The translations under genes were made by a program, and so were the position numbers. The notes under the pieces were generated by a model. It ran no database searches, had not been told where the DNA came from, and saw only the letters and a list, made by a program, of their open reading frames with translations. A stretch of DNA of 64,000 nt. Source: a virus. Location: the IMG/VR virus record IMGVR_UViG_3300005337_000019, positions 18,991-82,990 of that record, one strand, 5' to 3'. Numbering within the stretch: the first letter of the stretch is position 1; every line of letters begins with the position of its first letter. Shown one piece after another: positions 23,612 through 31,300 of the stretch.

Positions 23612-23961
23612 TCGGCACCACGCACCACATCAATGATGGTTTCTGAGCGCCATTCCGACGTGCCGACCTTGCCGCTGTTACGGCGGAACGTGACCTCGTG
23701 GTGTCGCGCCGTCGTGCGCGCACCGCGAGACACGCTGACGATCGTGCGTTTCGTGGACGGCAGGTAGTCTCCAGGGCAAAGGTCGGCAACGCGAACGCTG
23801 ATCGTGCGCGCGCGCATCGCATTGCGCGTCTGCGCTTCGGCGGCCACGCGCTCTGCGGTCTCACGAGTGTTGAATGGCCCGTAGGTTGCGCCGGCGAGCA
23901 GGATGGTGATGCCGTAACGGGTTTCGGTGTATTGCGGCGTGTTGTCGTTCGTCGTTTCCAT
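23608..23961 (-). CDS. Leaderless class A gene, possible DNA-interacting protein
   Basis: 117 residues from the ATG at 23961, which lies seven bases past the -10, as in the other class A genes. It begins METTN like the gene at 6958. GITILLAGATYGPFNTRETA looks like a short sandwich with an SPOR- or AP2-like turn; the C-terminal part resembles a small beta barrel (RTISVRVADLCPGDYLPSTK). First gene of a three-gene operon. Function unknown. Confidence 0.65.
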   Translation of the reverse strand: METTNDNTPQYTETRYGITILLAGATYGPFNTRETAERVAAEAQTRNAMRARTISVRVADLCPGDYLPSTKRTIVSVSRGARTTARHHEVTFRRNSGKVGTSEWRSETIIDVVRGAE

Positions 23962-23997
23962 GCTCACAATGTAATGCTTACCGGTGAGCATTGTCAA
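23962..23997 (-). promoter_or_regulatory. Class A promoter 4 (minus strand) with embedded operator dyad, leaderless
   Basis: Read on the minus strand: TTGACA (23997-23992), an 18-bp spacer containing TGCTCACCGGTAAGCA (23990-23975), TACATT (23973-23968), then six bases and the ATG at 23961. The dyad also lies 18 bases upstream of a plus-strand TAGAAT at 24008-24013, so one bound regulator could act on both directions. Confidence 0.8.
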
Positions 23998-24003
23998 GGG
24001 CGT

Positions 24004-24013
24004 GGTGTAGAAT
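24004..24013 (+). promoter_or_regulatory. Possible weak class B-like -10
   Basis: GGTGTAGAAT ends with the TAGAAT hexamer seen in class B promoters, but the upstream TTCGTCA box is absent and no -35 is spaced correctly. It could drive the gene at 24083 with a 63-base leader. Low confidence. Confidence 0.35.
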
Positions 24014-24082
24014 CTTTGCCAGTCGAGTCGAGACCACGCAGCACCTGCAGCACCACGTCACGTCAAGTACAGGAGGGAAGTC

Positions 24083-24685
24083 ATGGATAACACAGGACAG
24101 TCCGGCGATCAGACGCCGGCGACGACCGCCAACAACAGCAGCGGCGGTTCGGTCACATTCACCATTCCCGGCGCCGTCCAAACCGGCGCGCCCAACGCGA
24201 TCGCCGCGGGAAACCCCGGCAGCAGCAGCACTACGAGCGGCGCGCCGTCACGCGTCGTGCCGGCTGATTTCAGCACATATCAAGCGCGCGTTTTTGCGAT
24301 CCGCGAGTTGCGCGATTTCGTGCAGCACCTTGTCGGCGACATGCTGACGATCATCGATGCTTCGGTGATCAACCCGCAGCAAAATCGCGCGTTGAAATCA
24401 CTGTTCAAGCGCGCTGCGTGGGACGATCACTACACAAAGGCGCTGGAGTGGGCGGAGCGACAGATCGAGGTCGAGTATCGCGCGCTGGCCGCGTGGGATG
24501 AGTATCGCAACAGCCAGCGGGCGGCCACGAGCGCGAGCGAAGGCCCGTTCCCCGTCGCGCCGCAAACGTGGAAGGATGTCGACGAGTACCTGCGCCGCGC
24601 TCCGCTCGATACCTTCAACGTCTTCCCATTCAGCCGCACGCCAGGCCAGGAGCCCGTCGACGAGCGCGCAGCCGATCCTCGCTGA
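24083..24685 (+). CDS. Hypothetical phage protein with C-terminal helical domain
   Basis: 200 residues preceded by AGGAGGG. The first 65 residues are low-complexity Ser/Thr/Asn/Gly. The rest is helical, with LRDFVQHLVGDMLTIIDASV, NPQQNRALKSLFKRA and WDDHYTKALEWAERQI, a pattern I associate with a widespread phage family of unknown role. It stands alone between two minus-strand units and is closed by an intrinsic terminator. Confidence 0.6.
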   Translation: MDNTGQSGDQTPATTANNSSGGSVTFTIPGAVQTGAPNAIAAGNPGSSSTTSGAPSRVVPADFSTYQARVFAIRELRDFVQHLVGDMLTIIDASVINPQQNRALKSLFKRAAWDDHYTKALEWAERQIEVEYRALAAWDEYRNSQRAATSASEGPFPVAPQTWKDVDEYLRRAPLDTFNVFPFSRTPGQEPVDERAADPR

Positions 24686-24721
24686 GTCACATACCCGTCA
24701 CATAAAAACGACTCGACTACA

Positions 24722-24753
24722 GGGCGCGGCGCGGAGCCGCGCCCTTCTCCTTT
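24722..24753 (+). terminator. Intrinsic terminator
   Basis: GGGCGCGGC (24722-24730) and GCCGCGCCC (24736-24744) form a 9-bp stem with a five-base loop, followed by TTCTCCTTT. It lies 36 bases after the stop of the 24083 gene and just before the end of the convergent minus-strand gene. Confidence 0.75.
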
Positions 24754-25118
24754 CAACGAGTTACGCCGTCGTCGACCGTCGTCAGGTCCTGCCACGGGAT
24801 CGACCAGAGCTCCGAAAACTCATAGCGAACGTGTGCCGCTTCGGCTTCGGCGTCGAAGCACTCCGGGCACACGCTTCGATTGTCGCAGCCATCGCCGAGC
24901 ACCGCACGCCAGACCTCGCGCGCCACACGAAATCCGATCGTGCATCGCCGGTCGCACAACGCGCAAGTTGTCGTGATCGGGGCGGGAAGCGATGAGCACG
25001 TGCGATCCGATCCGAGCAGGATCATGTCGAGACGGCGCTCCATCTCGGCGTCGAATGGCTCGAGGAAGCCGGCGATCGCGTACAGCATGGAAGAGAGGCG
25101 GGTTCGGATGTTCTTCAT
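24753..25118 (-). CDS. Hypothetical protein with four-Cys zinc site
   Basis: 121 residues from ATG 25118; ATG 25169 would add 17 residues and neither has a clear RBS. The core TTCALCDRRCTIGFRVAREV, then VWRAVLGDGCDNRS and CPECFDAEAEAAHV, follows a small phage family with paired Cys knuckles around a conserved VW segment. The minus-strand orientation is supported by this pattern. Function unknown. Confidence 0.6.
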   Translation of the reverse strand: MKNIRTRLSSMLYAIAGFLEPFDAEMERRLDMILLGSDRTCSSLPAPITTTCALCDRRCTIGFRVAREVWRAVLGDGCDNRSVCPECFDAEAEAAHVRYEFSELWSIPWQDLTTVDDGVTR

Positions 25119-25207
25119 GCCATCTGAAGACACGAACCCGCGAAGAAGGTGGCGAGGCGCGCGTCTCATACCAATTTCGTGAGCTCGCGAAAATGGTCCG
25201 AGGCGAA

Positions 25208-25223
25208 CGTTCCACGTGGAACA
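25208..25223. other. parS-like palindrome
   Basis: The 16-mer CGTTCCACGTGGAACA differs from the chromosomal/plasmid parS form TGTTCCACGTGGAACA only at the first base; its inner 14 bases are a perfect palindrome. parS is the loading site of ParB CTPase clamps. No parA or parB gene is seen in this window. Confidence 0.55.
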
Positions 25224-25264
25224 CGCATCGGAAAGAACCCGATAACAATGGCATTCTTATCGGG

Positions 25265-25302
25265 TGGTCATCATGTTGACCACAAAGTCAACTTATTGAC
25301 CA
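25265..25302. repeat. Cluster of TTGACC/GGTCAA operator half-sites
   Basis: TGGTCA 25265-25270, GTTGAC 25275-25280, GTCAAC 25287-25292 and TTGACCA 25296-25302 alternate in orientation in 38 bases, including the perfect inverted pair GTTGAC-N6-GTCAAC. This is the layout of a cooperative operator. Confidence 0.5.
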
Positions 25303-25314
25303 TTTCGGCGCGGA

Positions 25315-25341
25315 TGTAAAGCGTCTCTTTACGTCTTTACA
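25315..25341. repeat. TGTAAAG/CTTTACA inverted array
   Basis: TGTAAAG (25315-25321), CTTTAC (25327-25332) and CTTTACA (25335-25341) form two overlapping inverted pairs. It overlaps the 3' end of the small minus-strand gene at 25329 and is probably regulatory. Confidence 0.45.
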
Positions 25342-25544
25342 TTCCGCCTTGCCTGAACCGCATCGACATACGCCGCCGGCGCGCCGCTCAGCCAGCACCA
25401 CGGCCTCGTCCACGTGTCTGTATGGTTCGTCGTCTTGTGCATCGGAAGGTGCGCCGATGGCAGCAGTCGCCGTCCGCACGCCGGGCAAGGCGTCCTGCGT
25501 GAGCGCGCTGCCGCGCGTCGTCTTCGCTGTTGCCGCCGGCCCAT
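25329..25544 (-). CDS. Possible small zinc-ribbon protein
   Basis: 71 residues on the minus strand. After a basic N-terminus, CPACGRRLLPSAHLPMHKTT and a Trp-rich WTRPWCWLSG segment resemble small phage zinc proteins. A TACAAT hexamer lies about 12 bases before the ATG. Competing frames on both strands make this call tentative. Confidence 0.45.
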   Translation of the reverse strand: MGRRQQRRRRAAARSRRTPCPACGRRLLPSAHLPMHKTTNHTDTWTRPWCWLSGAPAAYVDAVQARRNVKT

Positions 25545-25763
25545 GGTGTTGATCGCATTGTAGCGACGGCACTTGCGAAGTCACCCCGCCTTTGTGCCAC
25601 TCTGATCGCGTCATTCGACGCTTCTGAACCTGACGGCAGGGCCGCTCCGGTTCACTGGGGGGCGTTGGAAAGTAACCGCCGAGAACCTTTCTGCATGGGG
25701 GTGCAGATCGGAACGAAGCGGCAAAACGGTCCAACAACTCATTTTCAGTGAAGGAGTCGCGCC
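25545..25763. other. Gap upstream of tail tube gene
   Basis: Between the divergent minus-strand gene and the tail tube gene. I see no gene; several overlapping frames are open but none has a coding-like composition. A late promoter is expected but no clear -35/-10 pair is visible. GAAGGAG at the right end is the tail tube RBS. Confidence 0.4.
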
Positions 25764-27047
25764 ATGCTTCCTCCGGTCGCACAGGGAACCAGTGAGTCCC
25801 TGACCCTCGGCTTCGAAAACGGCTTCAAGACCATGCCCAACTCGCCGGTTCCCGGCGACAAGGTGCCGGTCACGAACCCGAATATTCGTCCCGAGCGAAA
25901 CAAGTTCACCTCCAACGCGCTGACCGGCTCTCCCGAGCCGCGTCCTGTCATCTTCGGCAAGATCGGCGTGTCCGGTTCGTTCGGTCTCGAGTGCAACCCC
26001 GCTTCCCTCATGCCCGTGTGCAAGGGGCTCTTCGGCGGGACGCGCACGAGCGGCGTCGCCGGCGTCTACGCCATCGAGTACTACCTCTCGACGATGCTGC
26101 CGATGTTCGTGCAGCAGAACCACACCGACATCAATCAGTTTCTCCTCTGGAACGGCATCTTCCTCGGCTCGACCACGTGGACGTTCGGCAGCGAAGGTCT
26201 GATGGAGGCCACCGTCAACGTGATGGGCGCGAAGGAAACCGTTTTCTCCGCGAACCAGGTCGACGGCACGATCACCGACCGCACCGGTTACGAGCCGTTC
26301 TCGTACCTCGCCGTCGTCGTCAAGAAAGCCGGCACCATCCTCGGCTACTCGCAGAGCGTCGAAATCACCATCGACCGCAAGCTCGGCAAGGCGATGGCCC
26401 AGGACCAGACGAACGAAGTCGCGCTCGTCTATTCGGAAGTCGCCGAGATCAGCGGCAAGATGACGGCGCTCTTCCCGGACGCCACGTTCCTCAACCTCGC
26501 GCTGGCCGGCAGCGAGACGAGCCTCGAGATTTTCCTCCCCTCGGTGAACGGCTACGGCATGTTCGTCGAGCTGCCGACCGTGAAGTTCCGCCCGCCCGCG
26601 GTCGTGACCAACGGCACCGGCGTCGTCACCCAGGAGCTCGAGTTCGACGCGTACGGCAAGTCCGGCGTCAGCAAGCTCCCCGGCCGCGTGCGCTCGTCGT
26701 ACTTCACCACCGCGACGCTGCCGACTCTCGACACGCTGACCCTCGTCATCGCCGTCGACGGCGGCGCCGATCAGACCGTGACGTTTGCCGCGCCGGCGGA
26801 CCTCGCCGCAGTCGTGACGCAGATCAACGCCGGAACGACCGGCCTGACCGCGAGCCTCGACAAGAACAACGACGACACCACCGGCGGCGTGATCCGCATC
26901 GAATCGGACACGAAGGGAACCGGCTCTTCGATCCTGGTCAAGTCCGCGTCGACCGCCGACGTGCTGCTCGGCATCGACAACGCGACGCACTCCGGTCTCG
27001 ACGGCAAATCGATCCTCGTCACTCTTCTCACGCCGCTCGCGGCGTAA
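25764..27047 (+). CDS. Major tail tube protein with C-terminal Ig/flagellin-like domain
   Basis: 427 residues with GAAGGAG upstream. The body (residues 1-310) has the features of phage tail tube proteins: SLTLGFENGFKTMPNSPVPG, FGKIGVSGSFGLECNPASLM and repeated beta strands such as GYSQSVEITIDRKL. The last 110 residues (TLTLVIAVDGGADQTVTFAA, VVTQINAGTTGLTASLDKNN, GVIRIESDTKGTGSSILVKS) resemble flagellin hook-type modules, likely displayed on the tube surface. It is followed by chaperone genes with a frameshift, the standard order in siphophages. Confidence 0.8.
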   Translation: MLPPVAQGTSESLTLGFENGFKTMPNSPVPGDKVPVTNPNIRPERNKFTSNALTGSPEPRPVIFGKIGVSGSFGLECNPASLMPVCKGLFGGTRTSGVAGVYAIEYYLSTMLPMFVQQNHTDINQFLLWNGIFLGSTTWTFGSEGLMEATVNVMGAKETVFSANQVDGTITDRTGYEPFSYLAVVVKKAGTILGYSQSVEITIDRKLGKAMAQDQTNEVALVYSEVAEISGKMTALFPDATFLNLALAGSETSLEIFLPSVNGYGMFVELPTVKFRPPAVVTNGTGVVTQELEFDAYGKSGVSKLPGRVRSSYFTTATLPTLDTLTLVIAVDGGADQTVTFAAPADLAAVVTQINAGTTGLTASLDKNNDDTTGGVIRIESDTKGTGSSILVKSASTADVLLGIDNATHSGLDGKSILVTLLTPLAA

Positions 27048-27056
27048 GGCGCCCCC

Positions 27057-27083
27057 GCGGGCGGCGCTCATGACGCCGCCCGC
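27057..27083 (+). other. 10-bp perfect GC hairpin after tail tube gene
   Basis: GCGGGCGGCG (27057-27066) and CGCCGCCCGC (27074-27083) around a seven-base loop, directly after the tail tube stop. AAAAATT rather than a T-tract follows, so it is probably an mRNA-stabilising or attenuating hairpin rather than an intrinsic terminator. Confidence 0.55.
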
Positions 27084-27116
27084 AAAAATTCAACAGAAGG
27101 AGCTGAACGAACCACC

Positions 27117-27536
27117 ATGGAAGTCACCAAAGCAATCCGCAGCACGCCCGGCCGCACGCGCACCGTCTATCCGCTCTCCGATCCCGCGAAGATCGCCGAG
27201 AAGTATCTCGATCCGAACTTCGCCGTGACCACGAAGGAGGAGAGCAACATCGCCTCCGCGCGCCGGTGGGACAAGTTCAAGTGGGACCCGTCGAACAAGA
27301 AGGACCCCCACTATTCCGAGAAGGCCATGAAGGTCGGCGAAGCGGCCGTCGAGGAGTTGCTCGTCGAAGTCGTCGGGCTGACCAACAACGGCGAGCCGAT
27401 CGACCTCGAGACGATCAAGCGCGACAGACTCCTCACCAACATTTCGGTCTACACGACCGACGACGAAGTGAAGTCGCTCTGGACGCTGACGCAGGATGCG
27501 ATCGACGAGCAGAAGAAGGAAGAAGCGGGAAACTAG
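27117..27536 (+). CDS. Tail assembly chaperone, zero-frame product (gpG-like)
   Basis: 139 residues with GAAGGAG upstream, charged and helical, ending KKEEAGN. Place (between tail tube and tape measure) and size match the lambda gpG class of tail assembly chaperones that coat the tape measure protein. The last two sense codons are part of the slippery heptamer GGGAAAC, so a fraction of ribosomes should continue into the downstream frame. Confidence 0.8.
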   Translation: MEVTKAIRSTPGRTRTVYPLSDPAKIAEKYLDPNFAVTTKEESNIASARRWDKFKWDPSNKKDPHYSEKAMKVGEAAVEELLVEVVGLTNNGEPIDLETIKRDRLLTNISVYTTDDEVKSLWTLTQDAIDEQKKEEAGN

Positions 27537-27949
27537 AGGCGCTCGTTGCCTACTACTTTGGCGCCCCGCTCGACGATGCTGGCAAGCGGACAGCGCCCGG
27601 CAAGAGCGCATGTGATCTTTGCAAAAGCCAGGGCCTCCAGGCGGGGCTTCCGATCAAGAGGGACCCCGCCGAACAGGTTTGTCTCGCGAACCGCGCGGCA
27701 GGGCCGGGCGGCTGCGTCAATCCGGAGCCGACGATCCATTACCGCCTCGCGGGGTTGTGGCGCGTCTTCGGACTCGTGCAGGGCGATTACCGGCCCGATG
27801 GTCTGACCGGACGGTGGCAACGACCGTCCTGGGATGCCATCGAGACCATGGTCGTCGGCTGTGGCGAGCCGTGGGACGACATCACGATCTCGCGCATTTG
27901 GGCGTGGCTCGACGGCTTCGAATCTCGGTTGCCGAAGCCGAAGAAGTGA
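27117..27949 (+). CDS. Tail assembly chaperone, -1 frameshift fusion (gpGT-like)
   Basis: Predicted join of 27117-27533 with 27533-27949 (277 residues). After the slip at GGGAAAC the reading goes on as LEALVAYYFGAP, an open frame of 138 codons without its own start. The extension contains CDLCKSQG and a Cys pair further on, and a Trp-rich end (WDAIETMV, WAWLDGFESRL). In lambda the T extension contacts the tail tube protein; the same role is expected here. Frame change is minus one, the usual direction. Confidence 0.8.
27527..27565 (+). promoter_or_regulatory. Programmed -1 frameshift signal
   Basis: GGGAAAC 27527-27533 is a perfect X XXY YYZ heptamer in the phase G GGA AAC, directly followed by the TAG stop (27534-27536). 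GGCGC 27538-27542 can pair with GCGCC 27561-27565, a short stem four bases after the heptamer. The heptamer differs from lambda GGGAAAG only in the last base. Confidence 0.85.
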
Positions 27950-27961
27950 AGGAGCCGCGCC

Positions 27962-28357
27962 ATGAAGAAGACGATCGCCACCTTCGCGATGTGCATCGCC
28001 GGTGCCCTTGCCGCGCTTTTGTGCGCGCAGGAGGCGCCGGCGCCCGCGCGTGTCGTCGTCCCGCTGTCGAGTGCCAAGCGCGCATGCACCTTCGCGCGCG
28101 GTGCGCGCTCCGTCTTTTACGAACGGCTGTATGTCGTGGCGAAGAAGGAAGTGCCCGCCGGCGAGCCGGATGAGTGGTGGGGCATCTTCCCCGACCGCAA
28201 ACAATCTCGTGATGCGAACGGCCTCCTGCGCGCGGTGAATGTGCCCGCGGCGGAGGTGCTGTTTACCGACCCCCACGACGGTCCGCTTTTTAGTGGGTCG
28301 TGCAAATGCCCGCCGGGGATGTGGACCGGCATTCCAGCAACGAGCGCGGTGCAATAG
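27962..28357 (+). CDS. Secreted or periplasmic small protein in tail operon
   Basis: 131 residues with AAGGAG upstream. MKKTIATFAMCIAGALAALL is a typical Sec signal peptide, with cleavage likely after ALLCA. The mature part has about three more Cys (KRACTFARG, GSCKCPPG) that could form disulfides. A secreted protein between chaperone and tape measure genes is unusual; superinfection exclusion or envelope modification is possible, but not shown. Confidence 0.65.
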   Translation: MKKTIATFAMCIAGALAALLCAQEAPAPARVVVPLSSAKRACTFARGARSVFYERLYVVAKKEVPAGEPDEWWGIFPDRKQSRDANGLLRAVNVPAAEVLFTDPHDGPLFSGSCKCPPGMWTGIPATSAVQ

Positions 28358-28359
28358 CG

Positions 28360-31300
28360 ATGGACATCGTTCAGGGCGTTCGCATTGAGGTTCAGACGAA
28401 GGGTACCGACAAGGTCGGCACTCTGAGCCGAAGTGTCGAAACGCTGATCGAAAAAGTCGGTGGCCTGAATAACCTGTCTCTCGCCGGGCTGACCTCCAAC
28501 TTGAACAGCGCCGCGCAAGCCGCGGCGAATCTCGTCAAGTCCATCAGCGGAACCGCAGTGACGCAACAGACCGCGCAGATGGGCCGCTCCGTCACGGCGG
28601 CCGCCGAAACGAGCTCGCGTGCCGTGGATCGCGCCGCGGCGCAGCAGGAACGTGCCGCCAAACGCGCCGCCGACACGCAGGCGCGGGAAGCGAAGCGCGC
28701 GGCCGACGCTGCTGAGCGCGAGCAGAAGCGGGCGACGGACGCCGCCGAGCGCGAGCAGAAGCGACTCACCGATGCGGCGGAACGGGAGCACCGCCGCATG
28801 ACGGCGGCTGTTGAACGCGAGGCGCGCAAGCGCCAGGCGGCCATCGAGCGCGAGGCCCGCGCCGAAGAGCGCGAGATGATGAACCTCGCCACGCGCGCCG
28901 CGCGAGGAGTGCAGCGCAACTTTGCGCTCGGCAAGCTCACGGACGGGCAAACGTCGACGCTCGGCAGCCTCGGTCTCTCGGCCTCCAGTCTTGCCGGGAT
29001 GGCGACGAAAGACGCGGCGAAGGCCATCAACGAAGCGTTGGGCAACATCCCGGACAAAGCGGAACGCACGCGCATGGCGTTTCAGCTCATGGGGCAGGCC
29101 GCGCAGTCGGCGACGCCGCAGATCAATTCCCTGAGCGGCGGCCTGATCGTCCTCCTACAGTCCTTCATGAAGGGCGGCACGAGCGGCATGTCGGCGGCGC
29201 TCGGCGCGCTGATCAACCCGTTGACGATCATCCTTGCCCTCGTCTTCGCCGTGACGGCCGCGTTCCGGATTCTCGTCAACGTCATCTCCATGGTCGCGAG
29301 CGCGATGTACGAGGCCGGGAAGACGGGGCTCGAGTACAACGCGTTTCTCCTTGAAGCGAAGCTCGGCATCGGCTCGCTGCTGATGACCTACGGCCGATGG
29401 ATCGACGGGCAGGGGCGCGTTATCGATTCGTCCCGCGCCTTTGTGCGCGCGCAGCAGTTGTCGGTGCAGGTGCTCGAGCAGGCCCGCATCGCCGCGCTGG
29501 AGACCACCGCCACATTCCCGGAAATGGTGAGAGGGCTTCAAGAGGGCATGGGTCCGGCCCTGCAGGCCGGCTTCAACCCGACGCAGGTGGTGAGGTTCAC
29601 GCAGGCGATGACGCAGGCCGCCGGCGCGATCGGCATGCCGTTCGAACAGCTCGGCCAAGAAATCCGCGGCGTGTTCGAATTCGACTTCTCCAAGAACAGC
29701 CGCATCAGCCGCATGCTGTTTCAGGGCATGGGCAAGAGCGCCGAGGAGCTGCGCACGCAGTTCGCGGCGATGAGCTCCGCCGCGCGGTTCGATTTCATCA
29801 TGGACCGGCTGAAGGCGTTCAGCCTCGCCGGCGATCAGCTCGCGCGCACGCCCAAGGGCGCGCTGTCGAACCTCAAGGACGCGTATCAGCAGATTCTCGG
29901 CGCCGGCACGGTGAAGCTGACGGACGACTTCACGAAGGCGGTGCTGCGCCTGTCCAACTCGTTCCTGATCGTTGGGAAGAACGGCGAGAAGGCATTCAAT
30001 CCGTTCCTCATCGAGGCGATCAAAAAGACGTACGACAGCGTCGACCGTCTCGGCATGAGGGTGCTCGATCTCGCCGAGGCGTTCTCCGCGCTCGTTCCGT
30101 TCGTGTCGTTGGACTTCAAAGGCGACACCACTTTTGAGCGCCTGTCGGACGCGATCAGCGACGCCACGCACAAGCTGCGCGAATACGCCGAAATCCTGCG
30201 CGACATCAGCAACCACCCGTGGAGCTGGGCGAGCACCGGCGCCACCGCGGGATTGATGGGGATGATGCCGTTCGGCACGCCGCTCGCCGCGCTCATCCTG
30301 AAATTGCGCGGAGCGACGAGCGGCCAATCCGCGAGCGCACGGGTCAGCGAAGAGGACGACTGGCTCAAGGACATCGCCGATCCGAAGGTCGCGAAGTGGA
30401 TTGCCGAGAACAGCACGGAGAACGGAGACCGGCGGTGGATTCGCGAGAACATCTCGTGGCTCAAGCAACTGCGCATTCAGTCCGGCGGGCCGGCGGCAGA
30501 AGAAGGTGCCATGCCGAACACCGGCAACGTCGACGCCTACTACCTGCAATACGACAAGCCCGACGACGCCGACACGGCCCACAAGATCGAGCAGATGAGG
30601 CAGGGTGTCGAAACGGCGCAGCAGCAGGCCAAGCTCGCGGGTACGGTGAACCAGTACGACCGCGAAAACCTCCAGCTCAAGATCGCGATCGGCAACGCCG
30701 ACGAGAAGCTCCTGAAATCGCGCGCCGAAGCCGAGAAGATGGAGGGCTCGGCGAAGCAAAAGACCGAGCTCCTGGCGCTTGCGCAGAAGCAATCGGATGC
30801 CGACAAGCTCGCCGCGCAGAACGCCTACAGCGTGGCGATGGATCGCATCTCGCGCCAGGCGAACGAACAAGTTCGGTCCGCGCAGGCGCAGCTCGAGATC
30901 ACCCGCATGCAGATCGGTGCGGCGGGCAAGCTCGATGAGCTCGTGCGCGCGCGCGTAAATCACAACGTGGCGCTTGCGAACATCGAGAACGAGCGTCTGT
31001 CGACGCGCGCCGGCATCGACCCCGGCAACCCGAACAAGGGGCGTCTGGAGAGCCTTGCCGATCAGACCGCGGCGGCGAAGCGCACGGCGGAAAACGTCGC
31101 GTACGAGGAATCGATCGCGGAGACCACGCGGCAGCAGGAAGAGCAGACGCGCGCGATGAAGTTCTCGGCCGACCAGGCCGAACGGAACCTCAGCCTCGCC
31201 CACGCGACCTTCGATGTGGAGAAGGCGAAGACGGCGGAGATTCTGACGCAGGGCGACGCAGCCCGGCTCGCGATCACGCAGCGCATCGCGGCCGAGACCG

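Larger units (their letters stand above)
25170..25328. other. Control region of the accessory island
   Basis: No gene. It holds, in order, a parS-like palindrome (25208-25223), the inverted repeat ACCCGATAA/TTATCGGGT (25237-25245/25257-25265), a set of TTGACC half-sites, and the start of a TGTAAAG/CTTTACA array. Base composition is clearly more AT-rich than the surroundings. Confidence 0.6.

Noticed and set aside
25288-25782. 164-codon minus-strand frame before the tail tube gene
   Set aside because: It runs into the tail tube gene's start region and has low protein-like character; the shorter frame at 25329-25544 has a zinc motif instead.
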